From contig CAXXSX010000001.1 of assembly GCA_963677165.2 (NCBI GenBank), positions 806,001 to 870,000 of the forward strand: a stretch of 64,000 nt of DNA, read 5' to 3'. Positions 1 to 8,298 of the stretch are shown here, piece after piece. The first letter of the stretch is position 1; each line of letters opens with the position of its first letter. The stretch is from JAFGXT01 sp963677165 (GTDB taxonomy: Bacteria > Verrucomicrobiota > Lentisphaeria > Victivallales > SZUA-371). The position numbers were made by a program, and so were the translations under genes. The notes beneath the pieces are model-generated. The model was given only the letters and a program-made list of their open reading frames with translations, was not told where the DNA came from and did no database searches.

Positions 1-1367
1 AGGAAATTCTTAGTTCTGTTAAAAAGATTCCAGAGGCGAAACACACGATTGGTGTGGATAAACCTTACTCACGCAAGCACAATCCTGATCTTGATTTTCT
101 GGAAGAAACTCATAAACATCTAAAGAATACTCCTGATGGTAACACTACCTACCAGAAGTTCAAAACTCTCTATTACCAAATGATGGCACCGACGCTTTTG
201 CGTAAGAAACTGCCTGTCGGGGTTATGGGATTGTTTATCCTCCTGATGGTCATGCTGATGCTTTCAACCGACGATTCTCGTATCTTTAACGCGTCATCCA
301 CCTTGATTCAGGATGTGGTGATGCCTTTCAGAAAGAAACCATTTCATCCGAAACAGCACCTGTTCTGGCTGCGTATTATGTCAGTTCTGGTTTGCCTGTT
401 CTTCTTGCTGGTTTCATTGTTCTTTGCTCAAATGGACTTTATTTTAATGTTCATTTCCATCATGTGTGCCTTGTGGCTTGGGGCTGCCGGACCAATTATG
501 GTTGGAGGTCTTTATACCCGGTTTGGAACGACTACCGGCGCGTTTTGTGCGTTGATTTTCGGTTCAGGAACTTCACTGTTTGGACTGATTATGCAGAGAA
601 CCTGGAGCAGTAGTGTTTATCCATGGTTGGTTTCAAGCGGCAATATTAAGATTGTCAGTTCTGTTTTTGCAGCGGTTACCAAGGCATTTCACCCATATAT
701 CGTCTGGGAAATGAGTGCGGTTAAATTTCCGATCAACTCATATGAAATTTATTTCATGGCGATGATGCTGGGGATTGCAGGTTATGTGATCGGGTCCCTG
801 GTCACTTATCGCAAGCCGTTCAATCTTGACCGTATGCTGCATCGCGGTGAATACAGTGATGGCGAAAGTATGGAGCAGAGTGCCTGGACGTGGGCAAATG
901 CTTACAAAAAGCTTATTGGTATTGATGACGAGTATACTACTGGTGATAAAGTTATTGCCTGGAGTGTGTTCGGATATTCTGTGATTTTCCAGTTTGTGAT
1001 TTCGTTCCTGCTGGTGATTATCTGGAATGCTTTCTCACCATGGCCCGCAGAATGGTGGAGTTGGTACTTCTTCATAACGGTTATTGTTGTAGGTATCGTT
1101 GTAGGAAGTGTATCCACTGTATGGTTCATGGTTGGTGGAGTTATCGATATCCGCCGTCTCTTTAGAGACCTGAAGCTTCGCGTGGTTAATCCGCTTGACG
1201 ATGGCTGGGTTGAAGGGCATGTTTCCCTGGTTGATGTAGAAAAGTATGGTTCTGACGAATCTGATCAGGAAGAGATTGCCGAGGCAATCCATGCGGCAGA
1301 AACTGAACTGGAAGATGCTGAAAGAGAAGAGAAAGAAAAGAAAGAAAAAAGCGAAAAGTCTGAATAA
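1..1367 (+). CDS. Sodium:solute symporter family protein, C-terminal part (5' end outside window)
   Basis: The reading frame is open from the first bases, with no in-frame stop before the GTG at 54, so the real start lies upstream and only the C-terminal part is present. The protein has several long hydrophobic segments and the SSF-type stretch STDDSRIFNASSTLIQDVV near residue 70 (counted from 54), which resembles the LSTaDS/aaS segment of sodium/solute symporters (SLC5-like). It probably couples Na+ entry to uptake of a sugar or other organic solute across the inner membrane; the substrate cannot be read. The last ~45 residues are a charged Glu/Lys-rich cytoplasmic tail. A strong hairpin terminator follows the stop codon. 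Family assignment is fairly secure; substrate is unknown. Confidence 0.8.
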   Translation, partial: EILSSVKKIPEAKHTIGVDKPYSRKHNPDLDFLEETHKHLKNTPDGNTTYQKFKTLYYQMMAPTLLRKKLPVGVMGLFILLMVMLMLSTDDSRIFNASSTLIQDVVMPFRKKPFHPKQHLFWLRIMSVLVCLFFLLVSLFFAQMDFILMFISIMCALWLGAAGPIMVGGLYTRFGTTTGAFCALIFGSGTSLFGLIMQRTWSSSVYPWLVSSGNIKIVSSVFAAVTKAFHPYIVWEMSAVKFPINSYEIYFMAMMLGIAGYVIGSLVTYRKPFNLDRMLHRGEYSDGESMEQSAWTWANAYKKLIGIDDEYTTGDKVIAWSVFGYSVIFQFVISFLLVIIWNAFSPWPAEWWSWYFFITVIVVGIVVGSVSTVWFMVGGVIDIRRLFRDLKLRVVNPLDDGWVEGHVSLVDVEKYGSDESDQEEIAEAIHAAETELEDAEREEKEKKEKSEKSE

Positions 1368-1391
1368 GACTAAATAGTTTCAAATACTTAA

Positions 1392-1431
1392 AACGAACGT
1401 ATGACGATTTTGCCATACGTTCGTTTTTTTA
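1392..1431 (+). terminator. Rho-independent terminator of the symporter gene
   Basis: A perfect 12-bp stem, AACGAACGTATG at 1392-1403 with CATACGTTCGTT at 1414-1425, has a 10-nt loop and runs into T residues to 1431. It lies 25 nt after the symporter stop. Confidence 0.9.
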
Positions 1432-1439
1432 TTCTCCAC

Positions 1440-1466
1440 CACGAAGATCACGAAGGATTACGAAGA
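1440..1466. repeat. Three 9-bp tandem units (cacgaagat type)
   Basis: Three consecutive imperfect 9-bp units, cacgaagat / cacgaagga / ttacgaaga, lie just after the terminator. They are short, non-coding and of unknown function. Confidence 0.5.
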
Positions 1467-1516
1467 TATTTTTTGACTATAGAATTATTCGTGGTATCTT
1501 CTCGCTCAATTCTTAA

Positions 1517-1969
1517 TTATTTAAACCATGGGATGTAGCGTCTTGCCAGTTCCACCATTTCCTGATCCTGTCTTGGTCCGCTGAGAACATGTTCTCCGAA
1601 CGCGCCTCCCCCGATGGCACACAGCCCAAGTGCCGCGCCGCCCATGGCGATGATTCCCACTGCCGCACCGCCGATCGCGAGTCCCCCGACAGCGAAGCCA
1701 CCGATGGCGATGGAGCCAAATGAACATCCGCCGATGGCCAGCAGGCAGCCGTTGGATATACCGCCGATTGAGATAATTCCCGAGGCGATGTCGCCGATGG
1801 CAACAATGCCTCTGGCGTGCCCTCGATTGGTCCCTTCCGCAAAATCAGGTCCCAGGGCAATATCATACAACGGCAGTCCCAGAATCTTGATCTTTGAGCG
1901 TTTACGGATTCCCTGCATGGTACTCATCAGTTTGTGCAGATTGTCGGAATGAGCTTGAGAATTCTCCAT
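1517..1969 (-). CDS. Decapeptide-repeat (IGG-rich) protein, unknown function
   Basis: A 150-residue protein. The start at 1969 (MENSQ...) is preferred over the upstream in-frame ATG at 1987 because AGGAGGG lies 4 nt before it. After a ~50-residue hydrophilic N-terminus, about seven tandem ten-residue units follow (pattern G-x-x-A-I-G-G-x-A-x; for example GSIAIGGFAV, GGLAIGGAAV, GIIAMGGAAL). The Gly, Ala and Ile positions recur strictly. The C-terminus is a short charged helix ending in WFK. Such regular short repeats suggest a solenoid-like or membrane-inserting fold, but this is inference. No signal peptide is evident. I do not recognise the family and the gene stands alone. Confidence 0.75.
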   Translation of the reverse strand: MENSQAHSDNLHKLMSTMQGIRKRSKIKILGLPLYDIALGPDFAEGTNRGHARGIVAIGDIASGIISIGGISNGCLLAIGGCSFGSIAIGGFAVGGLAIGGAAVGIIAMGGAALGLCAIGGGAFGEHVLSGPRQDQEMVELARRYIPWFK

Positions 1970-2207
1970 GTTTCCCTCCTGTTGCATGTCTGTATTTGAC
2001 TCGCGCGAAATACCGGATATCAGAGATTTTAATACAAACTGCTTACTGCGCTAACAACTGGAAAATGTGGAAATGATGCATTTCGCATGAATCATGTGTA
2101 TGCTATATATTATAATCAAAAGAAAAGACGGAGTAAAGATTTTTTTTGATATTTTCAGAAGAAAAATGTAAGTCATTAAGAATTAAGCGGAACGAAATGT
2201 CTCTATT

Positions 2208-2552
2208 TTAGATATTGTCCGTATAGCCCATATCTCCATCATTTTTTTCCAAATCAGCATCATTGGAGGGTAGTTTCCACCAGACCTGAACTTTCTTCTT
2301 TTTGTCCAGATCATCCAGCATTTGAATTACTTTGTCTTTGTGGGGATTTGCCTTTTTGTAGAAGCCGATGAACAGAATTTTGCCTGGAAAATTTCCGGCT
2401 TTCAGGCGCTGGATAACTTCTGTGGGAGTATGTTTTTTGCCATCTACCAGGTAATCTCTTGAATTTATTTCCTTAATAACCATTTGATCGGAACAGCCAA
2501 AGCAGAAGACGCAAATGATTAGTCCTGCAAAAAATATTTGAAGATTTTTCAT
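2208..2552 (-). CDS. Small putative lipoprotein
   Basis: The product is 114 residues from MKNLQ (start at 2552, with AAGG 7 nt upstream); an ATG at 2573 would add 7 residues. The N-terminus has a basic start, a hydrophobic core and a Cys in the context CFGCSDQ, compatible with a lipobox although the -3 residue (Cys) is atypical. The mature part is Lys/Asp-rich with no motif I recognise. It ends next to acetolactate decarboxylase on the same strand, but 166 nt separate them, so co-transcription is uncertain. Confidence 0.65.
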   Translation of the reverse strand: MKNLQIFFAGLIICVFCFGCSDQMVIKEINSRDYLVDGKKHTPTEVIQRLKAGNFPGKILFIGFYKKANPHKDKVIQMLDDLDKKKKVQVWWKLPSNDADLEKNDGDMGYTDNI

Positions 2553-2677
2553 GAAATTACCTTTGGCGTTCATTTCTATATTCCTCTATGTTACAGGCAA
2601 ACGGCATGCTGTTCAAACATGATCGTATTTTTTCTCCATGTTTTCGTAGCGCGTAGCGCGGAGTATAAAACATTATG

Positions 2678-2696
2678 GGAGATACAGAGTATCTCC
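2678..2696. repeat. Perfect 8-bp inverted repeat (hairpin)
   Basis: GGAGATAC at 2678-2685 and GTATCTCC at 2689-2696 flank a 3-nt loop. It sits 23-41 nt downstream of the acetolactate decarboxylase stop codon (minus strand). There is no T-run, so it is not a classical terminator; it may protect the mRNA 3' end. Confidence 0.45.
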
Positions 2697-2718
2697 TCAA
2701 CGCTGTCGGTCGAACTCA

Positions 2719-3510
2719 CTATTGTTCAACTTTTCTGAGTGCTTTCGAACGGTCCTTGCTCAGGTCAACCTGGTTAAAACCGGTACTGCTTTCAGGAAGA
2801 ATCATGTAGAAGCGGTCGCAGGTTTGAATCGCAACGGCTCCTTCTTCCATTTCAAAATCAAGAATGTGGCCGCCGGATTTCTTGTCTTTGCTGAGAAAGT
2901 GCAGGTGATAACCTGGAACATTTATGCCTTTTACATATGCCGGAAGTCTGAATCCGACGATATATCCTTCGACATTTTTCAGTTTGAATACCGGTTGATG
3001 TTTGCAGACTTCCTTCAACGGAGGATAAGGTTTTTTTTGCGCCGGAACGGAGCGGGTTTTAACACTTTTGAAAGTACCTTTGACAACAATCGCGGTCATG
3101 AGATTGCTTTCCGGAGCGTGGATATCGATCTTTTCCTTGAACACATTATAAGTGCAGGGCTGGGTGAAACGGATCATTTTCTGAGGTCTGAAATCGACTA
3201 CGCTGGCAAATGGGGTATGAAGTTTCATGGCCGGACGATATACTTTCCCATCTGCTTTGATCTGGTATATTTCACCATTTAACATGGCCATTTCGCCATC
3301 CAGAGCGTCGAATGTGCCGATACCGGTATTCCCGAATATTTTCAACTCTTCCAGCGTAACAGAGCCGTCATAAACACCAGCCAGCAGGGCATCAATTGTG
3401 GAAATCTGTGTAACTGTACTCTGAGGCGGTGGTTCGGGAGCAAGATAGGTGCATCCGCAAAGCAGACCCATGAAAATAGCGGCAAAAATAAACAATACTG
3501 ACTTTCTCAT
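2719..3510 (-). CDS. budA: Alpha-acetolactate decarboxylase with lipoprotein signal
   Basis: The enzyme converts (S)-2-acetolactate to (R)-acetoin and CO2, the overflow/fermentation branch from pyruvate. The family is recognised by STIDALLAGVYDGSVTLEEL, the GNTGIGTFDALDGEM segment, TPFASVVDF, PYPPL, and VPGYHLHFLS with the metal-binding HLH, followed by GGHILDF. The start at 3510 (MRKSV...) is chosen because AGGGGG lies 7 nt upstream; an in-frame ATG at 3570 lacks this. The N-terminus is a lipoprotein signal ending LLCGC-TYLAPEPPP, so the mature enzyme should be lipid-anchored outside the cytoplasm, unlike the usual cytoplasmic form. No acetolactate synthase gene is nearby. Confidence 0.88.
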   Translation of the reverse strand: MRKSVLFIFAAIFMGLLCGCTYLAPEPPPQSTVTQISTIDALLAGVYDGSVTLEELKIFGNTGIGTFDALDGEMAMLNGEIYQIKADGKVYRPAMKLHTPFASVVDFRPQKMIRFTQPCTYNVFKEKIDIHAPESNLMTAIVVKGTFKSVKTRSVPAQKKPYPPLKEVCKHQPVFKLKNVEGYIVGFRLPAYVKGINVPGYHLHFLSKDKKSGGHILDFEMEEGAVAIQTCDRFYMILPESSTGFNQVDLSKDRSKALRKVEQ

Positions 3511-3526
3511 AAACAACCCCCTATGG

Positions 3527-3593
3527 TTTGTCCGTACGACGGACGGCGTTAGTACCGCTCCAAACTCCAATTGCTGACGCTTCTTACGAAAGC
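3527..3593 (-). repeat. 67-bp intergenic repeat, copy A
   Basis: Read on the minus strand, this 67-bp stretch aligns without gaps to 23961-24027 on the plus strand with 57 of 67 bases identical. It contains a hairpin, GTCCGT-CGT-ACGGAC, that keeps its arms in both copies while the loop differs. It lies immediately upstream of acetolactate decarboxylase. It is a REP- or MITE-like dispersed element of unknown function. Confidence 0.75.
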
Positions 3594-3610
3594 AAAAAAT
3601 ATCAAATTTT

Positions 3611-3650
3611 CTGGAGCAAGCGGTACTAAACGTTATCGTTGTACGATTAG
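3611..3650 (+). repeat. Degenerate partial copy of the 67-bp repeat (inverted)
   Basis: The plus strand CTGGAG...AGCGGTACTAAACG...GT.GTACG resembles the central and right part of copy A in opposite orientation. Together with 3549-3570 it can form a long imperfect hairpin between lysS and the decarboxylase gene. It overlaps the last codon and stop of lysS. Confidence 0.45.
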
Positions 3651-5149
3651 TTCTTTTTTATTTTCATCTGCGGGAACAGCAGTACATCGCGGATTGATTC
3701 TGCGCCGGTAAGAAGCATAATCAAGCGGTCAATGCCGATTCCCATACCACCGGCAGGCGGCATACCGTGTTCAAGCGCAACAAGAAAGTCTTCGTCGATC
3801 TTGTCAGACATTACATCACCTTCTTCTTTTTCACGCTCGAATTGTTCTACAAAACGTTTGCGCTGTTCAATCGGGTCGTTCAATTCGGAATATCCCGGAG
3901 CGACCTCCTGACCGTTAATTTCGAGTTCGAATACATCAACCTTGGTCGGATCATCATCACATGCTTTTGCCAGCGGAACCAGCTGAGCAGGCAAACGAGT
4001 AACGAAAGTAGGCTGAATCAGTGTCTGTTCGATTAATTTTTCATATACTTCATTGGTGATCTCGAATTCTGCCCAGTCAGTCATGATATCGGCGTCAAGA
4101 CCCAGTTCACGGGCTTTTTCGATTTTCTGTTCGTTTGAAAGTTCGAACCAGTCGTCACCGGCCTTTTCCTTTACCAGGTCGCAGTATGGAGCCCGGCGCC
4201 ATGGACGGGTCAGGTCGATAATTCCACTTTCATGCTGGATTTTCAGAGTGCCGAAGACATTCTGGGCAATTGTAGTCACCAGATCTTCTACAAGGTCCAT
4301 CATAGTTTCACAATTGCCGTAAGCCTGATAGAGTTCCATCATGGTGAACTCAGGATTGTGACGGCGTGAAATACCTTCGTTACGGAAGTTACGGTTCAGT
4401 TCGTATACTTTTTCAAAACCGCCGACCAGCAGGCGTTTCAGGTAGAGTTCCGGTGCGATGCGCATATACATCGGAGAGCTCAACGCTTCGTAATAAGTTT
4501 TAAACGGATTGGCGGCTGCTCCACCGGCAAGAGGCTGAAGCATTGGAGTTTCAACTTCGAGGAATCCGCGGCCTTCCATGAATTTTCTGATTTCACGAAT
4601 GATCTGGAAACGCTGCTGAAATACTTTGCGGCTGTCGTCGTTTGTGATCAGGTCCAGGTAACGCTGACGATAACGCTGTTCTACGTTGGTCAGGCCGTGA
4701 AATTTTTCCGGCAGCGGACGTAGGGATTTGGACAGCAGAGCCAGTTCACTAAGCTTGATAGACAGTTCGCCGGTCTTGGTTACAAACAGGATTCCGCGAA
4801 CGCCGACGATATCGCCGATGTCAAGCTGTTTTTTGATCATATTAAAAGTATCGGGACCAACGAGTTTTTTACTGATGAAAAGCTGAATCGCAGCAGAACT
4901 GTCTTTCAGATCGGCAAAAATAACATTTCCCATGATTCTGCGGCTCATCAGACGTCCAGCAGCGCAGGCGGGCTGTTCTTCTTCTGAATCTTCAATATAA
5001 CTTGCACGGATGCCTGCAATCTCTTCCGCGCCGTCAAAACGTTCGCCAAATGGTTTTATACCGGCTTCCGTCAGGGCATTTACTTTGCTTATGCGCTGCG
5101 AGAAGATATCCTCGGCGGACTCTACGTTTTCGTTTTGTGCTTCGCTCAC
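3647..5149 (-). CDS. lysS: Lysyl-tRNA synthetase, class II
   Basis: Charges tRNA-Lys with lysine in the cytoplasm. Length (500 aa) is normal for bacterial LysS. An N-terminal OB-fold anticodon-binding domain (residues ~60-160, including GRLMSRRIMGNVIFADL) is followed by the class II catalytic core: RIAPELYLKRLLVGGFEKVY, motif 2 at NRNFRNEGISRRHNPEFTMM, and motif 3 at GMGIGIDRLIMLLTGAESIRD near the C-terminus. The start is GTG at 5149 with GGAGG 9 nt upstream. The position usually occupied by the NPF-x-TH sequence reads NPFKTYYEAL here. It is divergent from hppA, with a 286-nt gap between the start codons. Confidence 0.97.
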   Translation of the reverse strand: MSEAQNENVESAEDIFSQRISKVNALTEAGIKPFGERFDGAEEIAGIRASYIEDSEEEQPACAAGRLMSRRIMGNVIFADLKDSSAAIQLFISKKLVGPDTFNMIKKQLDIGDIVGVRGILFVTKTGELSIKLSELALLSKSLRPLPEKFHGLTNVEQRYRQRYLDLITNDDSRKVFQQRFQIIREIRKFMEGRGFLEVETPMLQPLAGGAAANPFKTYYEALSSPMYMRIAPELYLKRLLVGGFEKVYELNRNFRNEGISRRHNPEFTMMELYQAYGNCETMMDLVEDLVTTIAQNVFGTLKIQHESGIIDLTRPWRRAPYCDLVKEKAGDDWFELSNEQKIEKARELGLDADIMTDWAEFEITNEVYEKLIEQTLIQPTFVTRLPAQLVPLAKACDDDPTKVDVFELEINGQEVAPGYSELNDPIEQRKRFVEQFEREKEEGDVMSDKIDEDFLVALEHGMPPAGGMGIGIDRLIMLLTGAESIRDVLLFPQMKIKKN

Positions 5150-5435
5150 GGCAAAACCTCCAGTATAATTTTAAAATACATGATATTATTAATTTTTTGT
5201 AAACCAGTCAAAAGGAACTTAATTTAACCGGATATTGTAACTTTATCAAACATGATTGTAATTATTCACTGTAAAAATATATTTACGGTGGGCGTAAAAA
5301 AGTAAAATGCGGTAGAAAATTATTTGAATTTTACAGGAAAAGGCTATATTGTTTCAGTTCGCTATAAATTAATTAACCGTATCTTACACGATTAATTTAT
5401 ATTTTTTAGGGATGAAAAAAAGGGTTCGGAACAAA

Positions 5436-7844
5436 ATGAAAAACAAACTTATCCTGTCGGGAGCAGCTCTACTCGGGTCGATATCGTGCCTGAGCGCTCA
5501 AGTCGTAGAAAAGGTTACTATTGCTGAAGAGGTGGTAGTCAAACCTGTAGAAACAGTATCGGCCATTCCAGCCATTTGGTGGGTCGCCCCAATTGCTTCT
5601 ATTTTTTCACTGATTTTTGCTGTATTTTTCTATAGCAAAATGATGAGTTCAAGTGAAGGAACTGATAAAATGAAAGAAATTGCCCAGTACGTCCGTGAGG
5701 GCGCCATGGCATATCTTTTCCGTCAGTATAAAGTAGTTGGTGTTGTATTTATCGTTTTGCTGGTTATCCTCGCGCTTCTTGCCGTATTCGGCATTCAAAA
5801 TCCGTTTGTCCCGGTGGCATTCCTTACAGGCGGTTTTTTCTCAGGTCTTTGTGGCTTTATTGGAATGAAGACCGCTACAAACGCGTCCGCTCGTACTGCT
5901 CAGGGAGCAAGTCAGAGTCTTAACCTTGGACTCCAGGTTGCGTTTCGTTCCGGAGCGGTAATGGGTCTGGTTGTGGTTGGTCTTGGCCTTCTTGATATTT
6001 GTTTGTGGTACATCATTCTTGATAAGCTGGTATACACCACTGCCAACATGGCAAACGGACTGACTCTCGGCCCATTGACTTTGGTTGAAGCCGGATGTAC
6101 TCCGGTTGTAAAACTTGTTCATATTACTACAACAATGATTACTTTTGGAATGGGTGCATCTACTCAGGCGTTGTTTGCCCGTGTCGGCGGCGGTATCTAT
6201 ACTAAGGCTGCTGACGTTGGTGCTGACCTGGTTGGTAAAGTTGAAGCCGGTATTCCGGAAGACGATCCGCGTAATCCTGCAACTATCGCAGATAACGTTG
6301 GTGACAATGTTGGTGATGTTGCCGGTATGGGGGCTGACTTGTATGAATCATATTGCGGTTCTGTTCTGGCGACCGCGGCTCTCGGTGCTGCTGTTGCCGC
6401 GCAGAAAGGTGATTTCGCGATGGGAGTTAAACTTGTAACAGCTCCGATGATCGTTGCTGGTATCGGTACAATTCTTTCTATTATCGGTTGCCTTACTGTT
6501 CGCTGCGGTGAAAAATCTAACATGAAAACTCTGATGAGAGCACTGTCTATGCCGCTGTGGGGCAGTACTGCCGCGATTGCGGTTGTCTGTTTCCTCATGA
6601 AAGATTATCTGGGCATTTCTTATGGTATTTGCGGTTCTGTGGTTGCCGGTCTGGTTTCCGGTTGTATCATTGGCGTACTTACTGAATACTATACTTCTGA
6701 CGAATACAAACCGACTAAGGGAATAGCCGAACAGGCTCAGATGGGTCCTGCTACTACTATTATCGACGGTTTGGCTGTGGGAATGTTTTCTACTGGCTGG
6801 CCGGTTGTGACCATTGTTATCGGTATTCTTTGCGCATTTGGATTTGCCGGCGGATTTACTCCGGGCAACTTCAGCATGGGACTTTACGGTATTGGTTTTG
6901 CTGCTGTAGGCATGCTAGCTACTCTTGGTTTCTCACTTGCCACTGACGCGTATGGCCCGATTGCCGATAACGCCGGGGGGAACGCTGAAATGTCCGGATT
7001 GGGCAAAGAAGTCAGATCTCGTACCGATGCTCTTGATATGCTTGGTAATACCACAGCCGCTATTGGTAAAGGATTTGCGATCGGTTCTGCCGCGCTTACA
7101 GCTATGGCGCTGCTGGCCGCATATATTGAAGAAGTCGAAGTCTGGGCTGATAAGCTGAAAGGCTCTGATCAGAATCTTGCGTTTATTATGTCTGAAGTTG
7201 CCAAGTCCGGAAAATCATCTATTCTGGCACTTGTTGATGTATTTGATGTTCATTTGATGAACCCGCTACTGATTTGCGGATTGTTTGTCGGTAGTATGAT
7301 GGCATTCGTATTTTGTGCTATGACCATGAAGGCTGTTGGTCGTGCTGCTGGAGCGATGGTGAATGAAGTTCGCCGTCAATTTAAAGAAATCCCGGGTATC
7401 ATGGAAGGTACTGGTACTCCGGATTATGCTCGTTGTGTGGCTATTTCAACTGCCGGAGCACAGAGAGAAATGATTGTTCCGTCACTGTTGGCGATTGCTG
7501 TACCGGTTGTGGCCGGTCTGATTCTCGGTGTTGCCGGAGTCATCGGTGTTCTTGCCGGCGGACTGGTTACCGGGTTCGCACTGGCTACTATGCTTAATAA
7601 CTCAGGCGGTGCCTGGGATAACGCGAAAAAATTCATTGAAAAAGACAACTTTGGCGGCAAAGGTTCTGAAGCTCATAAAGCCGGTGTTGTTGGTGATACT
7701 GTCGGTGACCCGTGCAAGGATACTTCCGGTCCGTCACTGAACATCCTGATCAAACTGATGAGTATGGTCAGCATCGTGTTTACCCCGGTTGTTGTTAAAT
7801 TTTCTCCGATGATCCAGAATTTCCTTGGAATTTCCGGACACTAG
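5436..7844 (+). CDS. hppA: Membrane-bound ion-translocating pyrophosphatase, K+-dependent type
   Basis: Couples hydrolysis of cytoplasmic pyrophosphate to H+ or Na+ pumping across the membrane. The catalytic loop DVGADLVGKVEAGIPEDDPR plus NPATIADNVGDNVGDVAGMG is intact, and the late GDTVGDPCKDTSGPSLNILI motif is present. The GNTTAAIGKG segment (Ala at residue 541) is the Ala form associated with K+-dependent enzymes, as opposed to Lys in K+-independent ones. Whether it pumps H+, Na+ or both cannot be told. The N-terminus has a signal-peptide-like segment (KLILSGAALLGSISCLSAQ) before the first canonical helix. The start at 5436 is chosen; an in-frame ATG at 5412 has AGGG directly abutting it, a poor arrangement. 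A terminator follows. Confidence 0.95.
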   Translation: MKNKLILSGAALLGSISCLSAQVVEKVTIAEEVVVKPVETVSAIPAIWWVAPIASIFSLIFAVFFYSKMMSSSEGTDKMKEIAQYVREGAMAYLFRQYKVVGVVFIVLLVILALLAVFGIQNPFVPVAFLTGGFFSGLCGFIGMKTATNASARTAQGASQSLNLGLQVAFRSGAVMGLVVVGLGLLDICLWYIILDKLVYTTANMANGLTLGPLTLVEAGCTPVVKLVHITTTMITFGMGASTQALFARVGGGIYTKAADVGADLVGKVEAGIPEDDPRNPATIADNVGDNVGDVAGMGADLYESYCGSVLATAALGAAVAAQKGDFAMGVKLVTAPMIVAGIGTILSIIGCLTVRCGEKSNMKTLMRALSMPLWGSTAAIAVVCFLMKDYLGISYGICGSVVAGLVSGCIIGVLTEYYTSDEYKPTKGIAEQAQMGPATTIIDGLAVGMFSTGWPVVTIVIGILCAFGFAGGFTPGNFSMGLYGIGFAAVGMLATLGFSLATDAYGPIADNAGGNAEMSGLGKEVRSRTDALDMLGNTTAAIGKGFAIGSAALTAMALLAAYIEEVEVWADKLKGSDQNLAFIMSEVAKSGKSSILALVDVFDVHLMNPLLICGLFVGSMMAFVFCAMTMKAVGRAAGAMVNEVRRQFKEIPGIMEGTGTPDYARCVAISTAGAQREMIVPSLLAIAVPVVAGLILGVAGVIGVLAGGLVTGFALATMLNNSGGAWDNAKKFIEKDNFGGKGSEAHKAGVVGDTVGDPCKDTSGPSLNILIKLMSMVSIVFTPVVVKFSPMIQNFLGISGH

Positions 7845-7871
7845 AAATCGGCGATCTATTGATCTGAAAGT

Positions 7872-7904
7872 AAGACTGGAACTCTCGGGTTCCGGTCTTT
7901 TTTA
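7872..7904 (+). terminator. Rho-independent terminator of hppA
   Basis: The stem AAGACTGGAAC (7872-7882) pairs with GTTCCGGTCTT (7889-7899) with one T-G pair, a 6-nt loop and a T-run to 7903. Confidence 0.85.
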
Positions 7905-7946
7905 TTGACCGCATTAAAATTCATGAGGATTTCGAAAGATACATTG

Positions 7947-7975
7947 TTGAGAATAGCAGTGTGCGGACATATATT
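7947..7975 (+). promoter_or_regulatory. Sigma70-like promoter for the 8019 ORF-prmC operon
   Basis: TTGAGA (7947-7952), 17-bp spacer, TATATT (7970-7975). It lies 43 bp upstream of the first start codon and downstream of the hppA terminator. Confidence 0.6.
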
Positions 7976-8018
7976 AATAATTGATGAGTATTTACAGTAT
8001 TAATGATGAGGTGTAACT

Positions 8019-8273
8019 ATGGTAGCTCCCGGCGGACGCGGAAAAAATGCAAAGGCTGTAATGATGGGGCTGGGCCTGGATAATAAAGATGAGCACAAAC
8101 GCGTTACCAAAGGGGATAATTTTTTCCTTGTTGGAGGTTCTGAAGAAACGCATGAGCGTATGACGGAAACTGCAATCAAGGTTAATGAAAAGCTTGAGGC
8201 AAAAGGTAAATGTCTTGAGGAAGTGTCACCGAAGGAATTCGCGGATATTGTAGCGGAAGCCAGTGATCTTTGA
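8019..8273 (+). CDS. Small protein of unknown function upstream of prmC
   Basis: An 84-residue soluble protein with GAGG 8 nt before the ATG. It starts MVAPGGRGKNAKAVMMGLGL, has a central GDNFFLVGGSEETHERMTE segment and a helical acidic C-terminus. I do not recognise the family. It precedes prmC by 25 nt on the same strand and shares its promoter, so the two are likely co-expressed. The good ribosome-binding site and ordinary composition argue that it is a real gene. Confidence 0.75.
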   Translation: MVAPGGRGKNAKAVMMGLGLDNKDEHKRVTKGDNFFLVGGSEETHERMTETAIKVNEKLEAKGKCLEEVSPKEFADIVAEASDL

Positions 8274-8298
8274 AGACATTGCCAGTGGCGGGGGAAAA

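Noticed and set aside
1..1367. GTG at 54 as the true start of the symporter
   Set aside because: The frame is open upstream to the window edge and the protein would begin in the middle of the symporter fold.
1440..1466. Possible CRISPR-like repeat
   Set aside because: Only three 9-bp units with no spacers; too short for an array.
1614..1952. Pro-rich plus-strand frame
   Set aside because: Reverse complement of the Gly/Ala/Ile decapeptide-repeat gene; the repeat protein has the ribosome site and regular periodicity.
2722..3282. 186-codon open frame on the plus strand
   Set aside because: It is antisense to the acetolactate decarboxylase gene, which has full family motifs; the frame is open only because of that gene's codon bias.
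5150..5435. Search for a fluoride- or other riboswitch before hppA
   Set aside because: The gap is AT-rich without conserved riboswitch motifs, and no -35/-10 pair with good spacing was convincing.
6197..6598. 133-codon minus-strand frame inside hppA
   Set aside because: A shadow of the conserved pyrophosphatase coding sequence.
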